This document shows, in pieces, positions 33,191 through 45,557 of a DNA stretch of 64,000 nt. The stretch is taken from positions 570,459 to 634,458 of the forward strand of contig QRDG01000131.1 in NCBI GenBank assembly GCA_012064385.1, written 5' to 3'. Source of the stretch: Puccinellia tenuiflora (Eukaryota > Streptophyta > Magnoliopsida > Poales > Poaceae). The notes under the pieces are model-generated. The model searched no databases and was not told where the DNA came from. It worked only from the letters and a program-made list of their open reading frames with translations. Position 1 is the stretch's first letter. Each line of letters starts with the position of its first letter. The position numbers and the translations under genes were made by a program.

Positions 33191-34255
33191 TGTCGGCACA
33201 GTGGAAACCAGGGTACCACGGGCCGGCTTGCCAGGGCCCACAAGATTCTTCAGGCATTTTCGCTAAGGGCCAGGCTCTCCAGCCTAGCGAGCCTCGCGAG
33301 GGTTTTTCCCTCGCGAGGGATCTCTTTCTCCTCGCCGAGGGTTCTCTCCCTTGGCGAGGAACCGCACCTCGACAAGGCGTCTCCGACGCCACCCGTGATT
33401 CTGCTAAAGACCAAGCCGAAGGGCTCGGCGAGGTTTTCTGCCTCGCCAGGCTCCTTCCTTGCAAAGCCGTCTCTGCCTCCGCGGCAGAGCGCACATGGGC
33501 TCTGCACCATGTGCAGAGTGACGCGCATGCCTACTCACGATGACGACGACACCGCAGTTGCCGTTTCCATGTATAAAGCAGTCAACAAAGCGGCTTCAAG
33601 CAAAGAGGACAACGAGTATTGCCTCTTTGGTGATAAGGGAACCGTCTGCAGCTACACTCCAAGGACGACGTCACCGTGGGTCACATCCCACCTCAGCAAG
33701 CGCCAGCCCACCGTCCGGCTGGTCGGTGGCCTTTTTCAGCTTTGGTGACGCCGCTCCCCTGCCGTGGACCGCGTCCACGAGCTTTACCTTTATGGTGGAC
33801 TCCACCTTTATCGTGCACCCTGCTCCTTCTTTCATCGCCATGTGGTAGCCCTTCCCGCCCAAAATGTTTGGGCAGAAGAGGTCCGAGACGCCTATAAAAG
33901 GAGGGGGAGCACGCCCAAGCAAAGGGTTCGATCTTCGGTTGGTGCAGCTCTAGTAGACCCTAACCCTAGATCTGAAGACTAGCAAATAGCCATTGTTAGC
34001 CACCTCAAGCTCTCCAAGCTCTCTTGTACTGTGAACTCCAAGCAGTGCAATACACCATAGCAGGACGTAGGGGTTTTACCTCCCAAAGAGGGCCCTGAAC
34101 CTGGGTAAGATCTTGTGTCCATTTCTGCATTGCCATCCCGTAGCGAGTCCGACGAGCACCGTCGCCAGAGCACGTTGAGGATTGTTTGACTCCGTGTTCA
34201 GCCCCTTACACGATACCTTGGAGACACCCCTAGTTCCTGGGAACATTCTCCGACA
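33191..34255 (+). repeat. LTR A of the second TAT element (1065 bp)
   Basis: Starts TGTCGGCACAGTGG after a G-rich tract and ends TTCTCCGACA. TATAAAA at 33893-33899 is a good core promoter. It is followed not by a primer site but by sequence from the middle of the antisense gene, so the junction at 34256 is a rearrangement. Confidence 0.85.
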
Positions 34256-34265
34256 GTCGTCGCTC

Positions 34266-37200
34266 CCTCCTGAGGGAAAGTGGGGGACCTCGATCCTCAT
34301 GTCGTCCCCGACGGCGTTCGTGCGGAGCACTAGGTCGTGGAGCATACGCTGGCGCTGGCGCGTCATGGCCTGGCCGAGCTGCACGGTGTCTCGCGCCTGC
34401 TCCGCGAGGTCCGCGGCCGGCCCCACCTACTGCTGGAGGTCGCTCAGGTCCGCCTTCAGGGCGGCAATCTCCCCCTCCGCGCGAGTCTGCGCCTCCTTGG
34501 CGCGCTGGAGGCGGGAGGTCATCTCTTTCTCCTGCTTCTGGAGCCCCTCGACCTGGTGCAGAAGCTCGTTGCGCTTTGTTGTGAAGCGCTCCTCTTGCTT
34601 CTTGGCCTTGGCGTCGTAGTCGTCGGCGAGGCTTTGGCGGATGCGTTCGACCCTGGCGTCGGCCTCCTCCTGGACCCTTTTCTGCTTCAGCGTGAAGTCA
34701 GCGTTGGCCTTGTCGTGACGCTCCTTGTGGGTGGCCTCGCTCCTGGCCACTGAGTTCTCCCGCTCCTGCAGCTGCCCCTCGCGGGTGGCCTGGGCCCCCT
34801 CCAGCAGATGGACCTGCTCCTTGCGCTGGTCCAGCTCCTTCTCCCGGAGGGAGAGCTCTTCCTCGCGCCGCTTCAGCTCTGCCTCGCGAGGCGCCAGCTG
34901 CCCCTCGCGGGCGTCTAGCAGCTCGCGGAGCTCCTTCAGGCTGGCCCTTGTGACCTCGGACTCGGCGGCAAGTTTCTGCTCGGCGGCCGCTAGCTCCTGG
35001 TGCTTGGCATCGGTCTCCGCCTCTAGCGCCTCCCGGGCGGCGTCCAGCTGGTCCATGACCTCCGCTGCCTCCCGCTTGACGCTGTCGCGGGTCTCCTTGG
35101 CGAAGCGCATCGCCTCCTCGCGCGCCGCTTGGGCCGTCGCATCCTGCTGGCGGCACGTCTCCACCCTCTTGTGGAGGAGGGCCCAGGCGTCGGCAAGCTT
35201 TGCCCACTCCTCCTCCCGGGCGCGTTCTTCCTCGGCGTATTGCACCTCCAGTTCGTCAAGCGCCTACCGCGCTTGGCCGAAGACAACCCTGCGGCGGGCC
35301 GCGTGAGGGCGCGGCTCCTGCAGCGCCAAGGTCCCCGCGTTGTCGCGGGGTGCAGAGGCCTCGACGCTCGTCGAGGCACCCGGGGCCTCCTGCCTCGGGC
35401 TCACGGCTGTTTCTGGTACGGCCTGGGGGCTGGCGCGGGCGCCTCCCTCGCTGCCCAAGGCAAGAGCCCTCAGGGGGCTGGGCATCCTCTCACCCCCGGC
35501 TCCGCCGTTCGGGGGCTCCAGAGGCGCCTCCACCTCCGGCTCTTCAGGGGCGCTCCCTGCCCCTTCCATGGTGGCCACGTCCGTCGCGGCCTCGGGCGCG
35601 TCCGCCCTCCTTGTGGGAGCCTCCTCCACCTCTGGAGGCGGCTCCATGACGATCTCCTCATCCACTGCTTCCTCTTCCGCGCGGTGCTCGGCCGCAGGAG
35701 GGGTAACAGCCCGAGTTGGCGGAGGCGTCGCCACTTCAATCACCTCCTCCGCGCGGTGCTCAACCGCGGGGGGGAGAAGCAGCCTTAGCTGGAGGCGACA
35801 TCGCCTCTTCAACCGCCACCACCTTCGCGCGGTGCTCACCCGCGGGAGGAACGGCCTCTAGCTGCGGCTCATCAGCCGCCTGCTGCGGCTCGTCGACCGC
35901 CTGCTGCGGCTCGTCGGACGCCTGCTGCGGCTCATCAGCCACAGGTGTCTCCTCGACGGCGCTGGCGGTCTCCCCAAGCTTGCGGAGACGCCGCCTCTTC
36001 GGTGCCGCGGGTACGCTGAGGAAACACAAACAAGCAAAGACCCTTCAGGAGGGGATTCTCAGAAGCAAAATGCTGAAAGAAAGGGCAAGGACCAAGACTT
36101 ACTCGTCGGCCGCTCTCCACACCCTCTTCTTCCCCTTGGGTGGCTGGAGGGTGCTCGCTCCGGGCCCCTCGCGAGGTGCTGCTGCCTCCTCGCGAGGAGC
36201 ATCCCTCGTGGCGGCCCCGGCGTCCCTGTCGTGGAGAAGCTTGGAGCGGGGCTCGCGGCGTCCTCCTGTGCCGCCTCTCCTCTCCTCCGCGGTGCGCCGG
36301 ACCACGCGGAAGACGTCCTCGTCGCTGCTGGAGGAGATCTCTTGGAGGCCCCCGCCAGGCGGCGCGTTCCTTGAGCCTGCGTCGCCCCCCGAGGGGTCAG
36401 CACCTCTCAAGGCCTCGTCCCCGCCAGAGGGGTTGGCGCCTCTTGAAGTCTCATCCTCGCCAGACTCTTCGTCCTCGTCCAGCTCCAGCGCGTCGCCCAC
36501 CTGCTCCTGTTCCGCAGCCCACGGGTTGCTGCGGGACCCGAAAAGCCTTGCGGGCCTGATACCCCATTCGTCGAAGAGGGGCTGGAGCTCACGGGCTTCG
36601 CGCACGTTCTCCTCCACGTAGGCGAACAGTGGCAAGGCGTCGTTGTTGCTTGGGGACGGAATGGACGCCGTGGCGAAGAGGACCTTCATGATCTGCTTCA
36701 GCTCGCCCGGGGTAAGGTCGTCGGCGCTGAGGCGCATCCTATCATCCGGGCCAGAATAGGTCCACATCGGCTCCGAATGCCACTGGAGAGGAGCGATGCG
36801 GCGCCTCGTGAAGTCCTTGGCCACCATCTGGCCGGTGAGCCCGCCAACGCGAAGCCTCCGTATGCACTCGTACACCCCGTCGAGCTCTGGGCCCTCGAAG
36901 TCTGCGCTCGCCCAGCGCGCCCACTTCCTCGGCGGCGCCTCGGGCACCTCTAGAAGAGGGTTGGTCCCCTTGGTGTCAATGAAGAGCCACCTCTCGCGGA
37001 ACTTCTCCACCTTCTTCGTCACCTTGGTGATGGCGTTCTCGCCGCACCAGGCGATGGGAATGTAGATCTCGCTCCTGGCGTCGGCGATGCGGAACGACAC
37101 GCATCCGAGCCGCTCATTCTGCGCGGTGGACCGAAGGGAGTAGAAGCTGCGAAAAAGCGCTACCGAGGGGCGAATGCCGACGTAGGCCTCGCAGAGGTAG

Positions 37201-37559
37201 GCGAAGATGGCGAGGATAAGGATGGAGTTGGGGTGGAGATGAAGAAGCTGGATCTGGTACGTCTCCAGGATCGCGAAGAGAAAGTCGGAGAAGGGAGGAA
37301 CAAGGCCAGTGTAGAGAGTATGGAGAAAAATGGGGTAGTACCCCTCAGGAAGCCTGCTACCGGTCGACCTCATCTCGGTGACGCCATGCTTGTTGGTGTT
37401 CGAGGCCGCCAGGTAGCGCACCTTCGCCAACGCCGCTGCGTTGATGCATGACGGCGGCAGCGCCGCCACAAGCGCGGCACCCCGCGCCGCCGCCGCTGAC
37501 GTGCCGGCTTGCACCGTGGCCTTCCCCTTCGGGTCAGCTGCTTCTCTCTTGGGTGCCAT
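34266..37559 (-). pseudogene. Antisense accessory gene, copy B (3'-truncated)
   Basis: Exon 1 from ATG 37559 (MAPKREAADPKGK) to 36103 is fully open and includes the same Transposase_28-like domain plus an acidic tail with SGGDEALRGADP-type repeats. Donor GA|GTAAGT and acceptor TGTTTCCTCAG define an 87-bp intron (36102-36016). Exon 2 starts at 36015 and encodes the DEPQQA repeats and the coiled coil; it has a frame problem near 35770, a stop near 35265 and one near 34427, and is cut at 34266. The intact exon 1 compared with broken copy A suggests different histories. Open frame upstream of 37559 is read-through, not coding. Confidence 0.75.
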
Positions 37560-37859
37560 GGATGCTTGAAGACGAAGACCTCGGGAGCGATGCGCTCTGG
37601 GAGGAAGGAGATGTTTGGAAGAAGAGGGCGGCGGAGTAATGGGAGAAGTGATGGGCGCAGTCTGCGCGCCAGGCTTTATTGACCGGTTGCCCCAGACGTG
37701 GCGGGCCCCACCGGGTTGCCCGTTGAAGCCGAGGAGATCGTGGCCGCGGGCGCAACCGCTGCGCTCCACGTGTCGCGGCCCTGTCAGGCATCTTTGGCCC
37801 CTCGACGCTTCGCCTGCGTCCATGGGCCTCGGCGTGCCCATCGCGGGCCCGGGGGCTAC

Positions 37860-38949
37860 TGTCGGCACAGTGGAAACCAGGGTACCACGGGCCGGCCTGC
37901 CAGGGCCCACAAGGTTCTTCGGGCGATTTTCGCTAAGGACCAGGCTCTCCAAGCCTGGCGAGCCTCGCGAGGGTTTTTCCTCGCGAGGGATCGTTTCCCC
38001 TCGGCGAGGGTTCTCTCCCTTGGCGAGGGACCGCTCCTCGACAAGGCGTCTCCGACGCCACCCGCAATTCTGCTAAGGACCAAGCTGAAGGACTCGGCGA
38101 GGCTTCTTTGCCTCACGAGGCTCCTTCCTCGCGAAGCCATCTCTGCCTCCGCGGCAGAGCGCACATGGGCTCTGCGCCATGTGCAAAGTGACGCGCGCGC
38201 CTGCGCGCGATGACGACGACGCCGCAGTTGCTGTTTCCATATATAAAGCAGTCAACAAAGCGGCACCAAGCAAAGCGGACAACGAGTATTGCCGTTTTGG
38301 TGATAAGCGAACCGTCTGCAGCTACGCTCCAAGGACGACGTCACCGTGGGTCACATCCCACCTCAGCAAGCGCCAGCCCACCGTCCGGCTGGCCGGTGGC
38401 CTTTTTCAGCTTTGGTGACGCTGCCCCCTGCCGTGGACCGCGTCCACGAGCTTTACCTTTATGGTGGACTCCGCCTTTATCGTGCACCCTGCCTCCTTCC
38501 GCGTCGTGATGTGGTAACCCTTCCCGCCCAAATGTTTGGGCGGAAGAGGCCCGAGACACCTATAAGAGGGGGAGGAGCCCGTTCGGGCAAAGGGATCTCT
38601 TTTCAATCCTTGGTTCGATCCTTGGTAGGCGCCCTGGGCTCACAAGTTCACCATCTTAGAGCTCAGACAGAACCCTAGCCATTGTAGCCATTCCAAGCTC
38701 GCCAAGCTCGCTCTGTACCAGAAACCTCTCCAAGCAAAAGCAATACACCAGAGGCAGGACGTAGGGGTTTTACCTCCCAAAGAGGGCCCTGAACCTGGGT
38801 AAGATCTTGTGTCCATCTCTACAGTGTATCCCGCAGCGAGTCCAATGAGCACCGTCGCCGGAGCAAGTTGAGGGTTGTTTGACTCCGCGTTCAGCCCCTT
38901 ACACGATACCTTGAGAGACATCCCTAGTTCCTGGGACGGATCTCCGACA
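37860..38949 (+). repeat. LTR B of the second TAT element (1090 bp)
   Basis: Same family as LTR A: starts TGTCGGCACAGTGG, ends ATCTCCGACA, TATAAGAGG near 38561. It differs from LTR A by many substitutions and small indels. It abuts the truncated gag of the chromovirus element at 38950. Confidence 0.85.
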
Positions 38950-41900
38950 GGCGTGAGTTCAACAACCTCTCCCGTTACGCCCCTCGGGACGTGACCAATG
39001 ATGAGGACAAGCAGTATCTGTTCCGCAAGGGGCTTGCACCGCGGCTCCGATATGAGCTGTTGCCCTTCAAGTTCCAGTCCTACCAGGAGCTGTACAACCA
39101 GGCTCTCACTATGGAGCAAGGTAGGAAGGAGCTGGAGTCTTCCAAGAGGCCAGCTCCAATGGACAATCAGAGCTCCTCTTCTTCTGAGGGCAAGAAGCGC
39201 AGGGTCTTTGTGCCCTTCAGTGGTGTGCCCCGTGCTCCTTTCGCGGCAAGGCCCTCAGGATACATGCCACCTCCACCACGCCCAGCTACTTCGACCTTGG
39301 GTGCGGCTGGAAGTGGGTTTCGTCCTCAACTGCCACCACCACCACCGAGGCCCACTTGCTACAGCTGTGGCCAGCCGGGTCACTACTCGAGGGAGTGTCC
39401 TGGGAAGGCACCTGCAACCTCAACCCCTGCACCAGCTCCCTCTACACCAGCGGCCAAGGCTATGACTGTTAGCCGTGGTTGTCTAACCCACGTCTCTGCT
39501 GAAGGAGTTGAAGAGGACCCCGGTGTTCTCATGGATACGCTTCGAATTAATGCATATCCAGCTTCATTCTTGTTTGATTCTGGAGCATCGCATTCATTCA
39601 TATCCATAGCTTATGCACACAACCACCAAATACCGTTTGTGAACATGGACTCCCCTCTAGTGGTTAGAACACCAGGCTCTAATTGGCAAACTAACTGGAT
39701 CGCTCCGGAGGTTCAGGTTTCTATAGGGTCAATACCATTCCCTTTCTCGTTGATAGCACTAAAGTCATATGGGCTAGATGTCATTCTGGGCATGGACTGG
39801 TTAGTCAAATATCAGGCCAACTTGAATTGTGCTGCCAAGACTGTCACAGTGATCCACCCAACATACGGGCTAGTACGTTACTGGTCCCCTACCTCCGCAA
39901 CTCCATCCGCTGCCACTCCTCTCTCTTCGGAGATCAGCCTATGCTTTAGGGAAGGTATCACCCTGCCTGAAATGCATGAGGTCGCTGTGGTGTGTGATTT
40001 CCCCGATGTCTTTCCTGAAGAATTGCCTGGCATGCCACCTGATCGAAGTGTGGAGTTTGTCATTGAGTTGGGTCCGGGAACTGCCCCAATTTCCAAAAGG
40101 CCCTACCGCATGCCAGCGGAAGAGCTAACTGAACTGAAGAAACAAATTGATGAGTTGGTGGAGAAGGAATTCATTCGGCCTAGTAGCTCACCCTGGGGCT
40201 GCCCGGCCATCTTTGTCAAGAAGAGGGATTCAAATGTTCCGCGTCTGGTTGTTGATTACCGGCCTGTGAATGCGGTGACCATCAAGAACAAGTATCCTAT
40301 TCCCCGAATAACTGACCTATTCGATCAGCTAGCTGGTGTAACGGTATTCTCCAAGATGGATCTGAGGTTAGGCTACCATCAGATCAAAATCAGAAGGGGG
40401 CATATTCCGAAGACGGCTTTCACTACCCGTTATGGGTTATATGAGTATACCGTCATGTCCTTCGGCATCACCAATGCCCCGGCTACATTCATGAGGCATA
40501 TGAACTCCATCTTCCATGAGTACCTCGACAAGTTCATCATAACATACATTGATGACATCCTCGTGTACTCCAAAACCGAAGAAGAGCATGCTGAGCATCT
40601 TTCGCTAGTTCTGACAAAGCTTCGTGATCATCGTCTCTATGCCAAGTTCTCCAAGTGTGAGTTTTGGTTAAAGGAGCTTATCTTCCTAGGTCATGTGGTG
40701 TCAGCTGCTAGAGTAGCTGTGATACCCGACAAGATTCAGGCAATCCTGGATTAGCCTACTCCCAAGTCCGTCAAAGATATCCGTAGCTTCCTTGGGTTGG
40801 CGGGTTACTACCGCTGATTCATCGAGGGCTTTTCCAAGATAGCCAAGGCTTTGACTGATCTTCTCAAGAAATATAAGAAGTTTGTGTGGACAGACAAAGC
40901 TGAAGAGAGCTTCCAAACTCTCAAAGACAAACTCACGACCACTCCTGTACTTGTCCTTCCTAACACCGACAAAGACTTTGTCGTCTACTGTGACGCCTCA
41001 CTACAAGGCTTGGGCTATGTGCTAATGCAAGAAGGCCATGTGGTAGCCTATGCTTCTCACCAACTCAAACCACATGAGCACAACTACCCAACTCATGATC
41101 TAGAGCTTGCTGCCGTGGTTCATGCTCCGAAGCAATGGAGGCCCTACCTGTTGGGCAATCGTTACGATATCTTCTCGAATCATCAAAGTCTGAAATATCT
41201 CTTCACCCAACCGGATCTAAATCTCCGACAGAGAAGATGGTTGGAGTTAATCAAGGACTATGATGTGACCCTCAACTATCAGCCCGGCAAGGCCAACGTC
41301 GTGGAAGATGCTCTGAGTCGCAAAGCTTATTGCAACACTCTGGTGGTTGAAAAGGCCCAACCTGCTCTTCATGAGGAGTTTGCCCGCTTGAATCTGGAAA
41401 TTGTTCCTTCTGGATTTCTGGCAAACTTAGAGATCAAGTCCACTCTTGAGGATGAAATCAAGGCAGCCCAGCAGCAAGATGCTGACATCCTCGAGATCAA
41501 AGAGAAAACAGCTAATGGGAAGCCAATTGTTTTTCTGTTGATGACCACGGTGTTGTTTAGGTGACCGTCTAGTGGTGCCCAAGAGTGGGAATACAAAAGG
41601 GTTGATACTCTCAGAAGCTCATGAATGACCCATTTCCATTCATCCGAGTAGTACCAAAATGTACCAAGATCTTCGTCGTCAATTCTGCTGGTCTTGCATG
41701 AAGCGAGAGATTGCCGAGTATGTTGCTGAATGTGATGTCTGTCGCCGTGTGAAGGCTGAACATCAAAGGCCAGTGGGTACTTCGCCCCATAGCAATTCCC
41801 CAGTGGAAATGGGATGAAGTTGGTATGGACTTCATTACTGGATTTCCCAAGTCGCAAAAGGGGAATAATGCCATTTGGGTAGTCATTGATCATCTATCCA

Positions 41901-42871
41901 AGGTCGCCCACTTCCTTCCCGTTCGCGAGGATATAACCGCGAAGTAACTTGCTGAGTTGTACGTTGCCCGGATTATTCCTCTCCATGGTGTTCCTCTGAG
42001 GATTATATTGGACCGTGGAAGTCTATTTGTATCCATATTCTGGCAGAGCTTCCAAAATGCTATGGGAACCCGTCTCAACTTCAGTACTGCTTATCATCCT
42101 CAGACTGATGGTCAGGCTGAAAGGGTAAACCAAGTTCTGGAGGACATGCTTCGGGCATGTGTCATCTCTTTCGGTAAAGGTTGGGAAAAGTATCTCCCCC
42201 TCACCGAGTTCTCCTACAACAACAGTTATCAAGCTAGTCTGCAAATGGCTCCCTTTGAGGTTCTCTATGGGAGAAAATGTCGGACTCCTCTGAATTTGTC
42301 TGAAACCGGAGAGAGGCCACTCTTCGGTCCTGATGTGATCAATGAGGATGAAGAAAAGGTCCGTATCATTCGGGAAAATTTCAAGACTGCTCAATCCAGG
42401 CAGAAGAGCTATTATGATAAACATCATCAGGAGGTTCACTATGAAATCGGTGACAAAGCCTACCTTCGAGTCTCTCCCCTCCGAGGCGTTCGTCATTTTG
42501 GGATCAAGGGAAAATTGGCACCTCGCTTTGTTGGTCCTTTCACCGTCCTAGCCAAGCGAGGAGATCTCTCCTACCAGCTCGAGCTACCATCAAATTTCCC
42601 GGATGTGCATGATGTGTTTCATGTCTCTCAACTCCGTCGTTGCTTCAAAGATCCTATTCGTGGGGTTGATCATGAAGTGTTGGATATCCAAGAGGATTTG
42701 ACTTACCGTGAGCATCCTGTCCGCATCTTGCATGAAGCGGAAAGGAAGACCCGTAACAAGACCATCAAGTTCCTCAAGATTCAGTGGTCTAACCATTCCG
42801 AAGAAGAAGCAACTTGGGAACGTGAAACTAGTCTTCGTCAGGAATATCATGCCTTCTTCACTCAAGCCTAG
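38950..42871 (+). pseudogene. gag-pol of the chromovirus element (several stops and frameshifts)
   Basis: The open frame runs from the junction to TAG 40752. It contains the end of the gag capsid domain (LSRYAPRDV, YNQALTMEQGRKEL), a CCHC knuckle (CYSCGQPGHYSREC), the protease (FDSGASHSFIS) and RT (KMDLRLGYHQIKI, TYIDDILVYSKTEEEH). A second stop TGA is at 40815-40817. RNase H follows (YCDASLQGLGYVL, YPTHDLELAAVV, KANVVEDALSRK). Integrase is broken near 41562, 41625 and 41944; its zinc region (CDVCRRVKAEH), core (STAYHPQTDGQAERVN) and GPF/Y region (FVGPFTVLAKRGDLSYQLEL) are visible. The end (VRILHEAERKTR...FLKIQWSNHSEEEATWE) is chromodomain-like, as in Tekay-type chromoviruses. No autonomous activity is possible. 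Confidence 0.9.
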
Positions 42872-42908
42872 AATCTCGGGACAAGATTCTTGTAAGGGGG
42901 GGTAGATT

Positions 42909-44047
42909 TGTAACAGCCCCAGTTTGGTACCTTGAAATATGAGTAATTTTTCCACTTTTGCTTTTCATATTGCATCATGGCATCCCTACTTAATTTGCTT
43001 AACATGAAATAATGCTTTGGCTTTAAGTATTAAATCAAGGATGGTGAATGTGGTTGGATAAACAAATTTCAATTTGAACTATCATATTTATCCAGGAAGT
43101 TCCAAGAATATATTTTTATAAACATTTTAGCAAAAGCAAATTCTTAACAAGCAAAGAAATAAATTTGAGAATTCCAAATTGGTGCCAATCAATTCCTATT
43201 TTTGAAACCATGTTAAACCTTTTAAATATTCAAAAGAAAAAATGGGGAGCTTCCTTATGATATTGGGATCCTCCATCAATATTTTCATAATTTTATGAAT
43301 TGCTTAAGTGCCCCAAATAAATAGCTAAGGTAAAATAAAGATCACATTTGGAAATTTATAAAGTTTGCCATATTTAAACACTATGAACAAATGTTGATCA
43401 AAACATTATATTTTGGAGCACAAATTTTTGTGGAGCCTCTAAATGTTATGGGGAGCCTACTTGAATTTTTCCGGAATTTTCAAAAATGTTTAAGAGCCTC
43501 AAATTAACTCCTAAATGTGCTGCTGGACCAAGTTGTAATTAACTTTAAGCAGCCAGGGGGTTTCTGAAAATTTTTCCATCGTCTTCTTCCTGTAGCCGCT
43601 GTAGCGACCGAGCGAGCGAGCACCCATGTGTTGCCACTGCACCGCCCTGTCCCCATGCGCTGCTGCTCCCTGGAGGACAAGGAGGACCCCGAGCCGTGCC
43701 TCTCGCTCTCACTCTCCCCTCCTCACCTTAGGCCCTATTTTGAATCTTGTTGTTTAGACAACATATTTGGCTTCCGCTTGTTGTACTGATGGGTCTGTGA
43801 CCCCTGTTGTATAATTTTTATCTTTCTCGCTATATGAGTTGCTATATGATCTTTTGTGTCGTAGAGTCTGTGATGTGCCAGTTGTTCCATAAGTCTTGAT
43901 CTCTTTATTATACATTGATAGCTATGCCAGTGTTTATGGCATGATCGAGGTTTTGCGTGGGAGCGGTAACCCCATGCCCTTCGATTGTGTAGCATATCCT
44001 GTGGGTTACATAGCCTCTTTGTATAATTCCGGGGTCGGGGCGCTACA
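42909..44047 (+). repeat. 3' LTR of the chromovirus element, internally deleted (1139 bp)
   Basis: The first about 0.8 kb and the last about 0.3 kb align with the two ends of the 3.88-kb LTR at 46746-50624 (inverted), so about 2.7 kb of the middle is missing; the breakpoint is near 43733. It ends GTCGGGGCGCTACA. Confidence 0.8.
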
Positions 44048-44336
44048 CTCTGACTCTCCTCCTCTTGGAGGAGCGCCGCAGGTGGTGTTTCCAAGCAGAG
44101 TTCCTCCTTCGCTCCGCGCATCCGCGGGGAAAGAGGTACATCGATGCATGTAGCACTTCCTTGAGGCTTCTTCTCATCGGCAACCGGGCTGGCGTGCACT
44201 GCTGGGGGGGACGAACTGAATCCCGCGAGCTTGACCTTGGGTAGTAGGCGTCGCCGAGGACTCTTCAGGGTTGAAGCCGAGCCCCAGGTACCGCAGATAC
44301 TCCACATCGGTCCTGGCCTTTTTCTTCCGCGCCATC
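44048..44336 (-). other. Coding-like fragment, family not recognised
   Basis: On the minus strand an open frame reads MARKKKARTDVEYLRYLG onward for about 95 residues, with a proline/glutamate-rich end, up to the LTR boundary. It joins the Athila gag fragment at 44337. It may be a later part of the same Athila-type polyprotein. I cannot name it. Confidence 0.4.
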
Positions 44337-44408
44337 TGATGACTCCCAAGTGCAGGAGATCAATTGTAGTACCTTTCAATGATAACAGAAATTTCCTTTT
44401 ACTTCCAT

Positions 44409-45461
44409 TTAATTGTTTGATAACAGAAATTTGAGTATTGACTTCCACCTGTTCATATGGCTTAGGACATTTCCTTTTACTCTTGTTAGTAACAGTAGTA
44501 AGCAAATTTTTCTTAACTTGGTTTGGATATGGGGTGGCTCAACATACTCCTCAATTCTCACAGATGACACTGGCTCTATCTGTTTAATAACTTTAGGAAT
44601 AACAATAGACTGTTTAACAGGTTCAACATAAGTTTCAAACCCACTTTTAGGAATACGGACATGCTCAGCAAAAGATTTAGCTATTTCAAGTATAACATAA
44701 GGATCAAGATTAAATGTATCACTCATATTTTTAAACAAGATAGAAGTAGAGAAGGTCTCCACACATGAATATCCATAATCAAAATAAGGTTTATTACCTT
44801 TATCAAGTTCCCAGTGTCCAGTATTTTCAGAAATAGTTTCCAATAGATTCCATGCTTCTTCTTCAGTATTATTTGTAAAACTCCCACCAGATGAATTGTC
44901 CAAAATTTCCTTATGCTTCATAGGTAGCCTCACATAAAAGTTTATCAATATAAGTTTCTTTGTAAGATCATGACAAGGATTCTCACGAAGGAGTGCCTTC
45001 AGTCTCCCCCAAGCTTGAGTAATACTCTCTCCCAGATGTGGCCAAACATTAAATATATAGCAGCGACTCTCATAAGCTTCTCTAGGAGTAAAATATTTAA
45101 GAAAGAAAATCTTCCTCAATACACTCCATTCAGTAGTGGCTCCTTCATCCAAAGACCTGAACCAAATACGAGCATTACCAGATAAAGACATAAATAATAA
45201 CTTCCTTTTCACGTAGTCCTCAGAAATACCAGGGATCCTGAATAAGCCACATATTTCTTCAATCATTTCAATGTGTTCACGTGCAGTCTTAGTTCCATCT
45301 CCTGAAAATACATTCTTCATAACTCTTTCAACATGCCCAGTGGGAATTTTAAATCCCACTTCAGGTATCTTAGACACAGCAGTTTCAACCACTTTAGCAG
45401 TAGTGGTATAAGCACTTTCAAAAAGAGTAAGGTACAGCGAGGGACGATTCTTAAGTGCCAT
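44409..45461 (-). pseudogene. Athila-type gag, C-terminally truncated
   Basis: Starts MALKNRPSLYLTLFES at 45461. The capsid-like domain shows MIEEICGLFRIPGI, YVKRKLLFMSLSGNARIWF and RCYIFNVWPHLGESITQAW, typical of Athila-group retrotrans_gag proteins. About 350 residues are open, then the frame is lost (SILKFLLSNN stop); the adjacent frame continues a further stretch. No pol follows. The gag frame is otherwise undamaged. Confidence 0.85.
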
Positions 45462-45539
45462 AGTAGCAATGAGATAAAACAGCAAATATAATTCAGATTA
45501 CAAGTTTCCTTACCAAACTTCTTACCAATAGCGCTACGC

Positions 45540-45557
45540 TCCCCGGCAACGGCGCCA
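45540..45557 (-). other. tRNA-Asp-type primer-site motif
   Basis: TGGCGCCGTTGCCGGGGA on the minus strand is an 18-nt match to the complement of a plant tRNA-Asp 3' end, the primer used by Athila elements. The sequence just before it (GATACTTTTC) does not end like an LTR (no CA), so it may be a relic or an internal copy. Confidence 0.6.

Larger units (their letters stand above)
26273..34255 (+). mobile_element. 5'-truncated TAT-type gypsy element with antisense gene and 3' LTR
   Basis: Begins abruptly in RNase H next to the LTR of the previous element, so the 5' LTR, gag, protease and RT are lost. Order: RNase H-integrase (+), non-coding 27990-29219, antisense gene (-), GGGCCCGGGGGCTAC purine/G-rich tract, LTR 33191-34255 (+). 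The pattern matches the previous element but LTRs and proteins are a different family. Confidence 0.85.
34256..38949. repeat. Second tandem copy of the antisense-gene + LTR block
   Basis: From about 34265 onward the sequence repeats 29575-34255 with moderate divergence: the coiled-coil exon, intron, Transposase_28-like exon, and LTR in the same order. The unit is about 4.7 kb. The copy starts inside the coding sequence (after HFPSG of the protein), directly at the end of LTR A. Confidence 0.85.
38950..44047 (+). mobile_element. 5'-truncated chromovirus (Tekay/Del-like) gypsy element
   Basis: Begins inside gag at the end of LTR B, so the 5' LTR and N-terminal gag are lost. gag-protease-RT-RNase H-integrase-chromodomain-like order, then a polypurine tract (TAAGGGGGGGGTAGA, 42892-42906) and a 3' LTR (42909-44047). 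The LTR start TGTAACAGCCCCAG and end GGGGCGCTACA match the non-coding long-LTR element further right, so the two belong to one group. Confidence 0.9.

Noticed and set aside
29242..35861. Long plus-strand ORFs (up to 482 codons) across the accessory genes
   Set aside because: They are shadows of the minus-strand coiled-coil exons in GC-rich sequence; splice sites, repeats and domain matches are all on the minus strand.
37560..37952. Longer start for accessory gene copy B
   Set aside because: Copy A starts at the equivalent MAPKR codon and the extra part crosses into the LTR.
45540..45557. Using the tRNA-Asp motif to define an LTR end
   Set aside because: The adjacent sequence has no CA terminus and repeats inside the element, so no LTR boundary is claimed.
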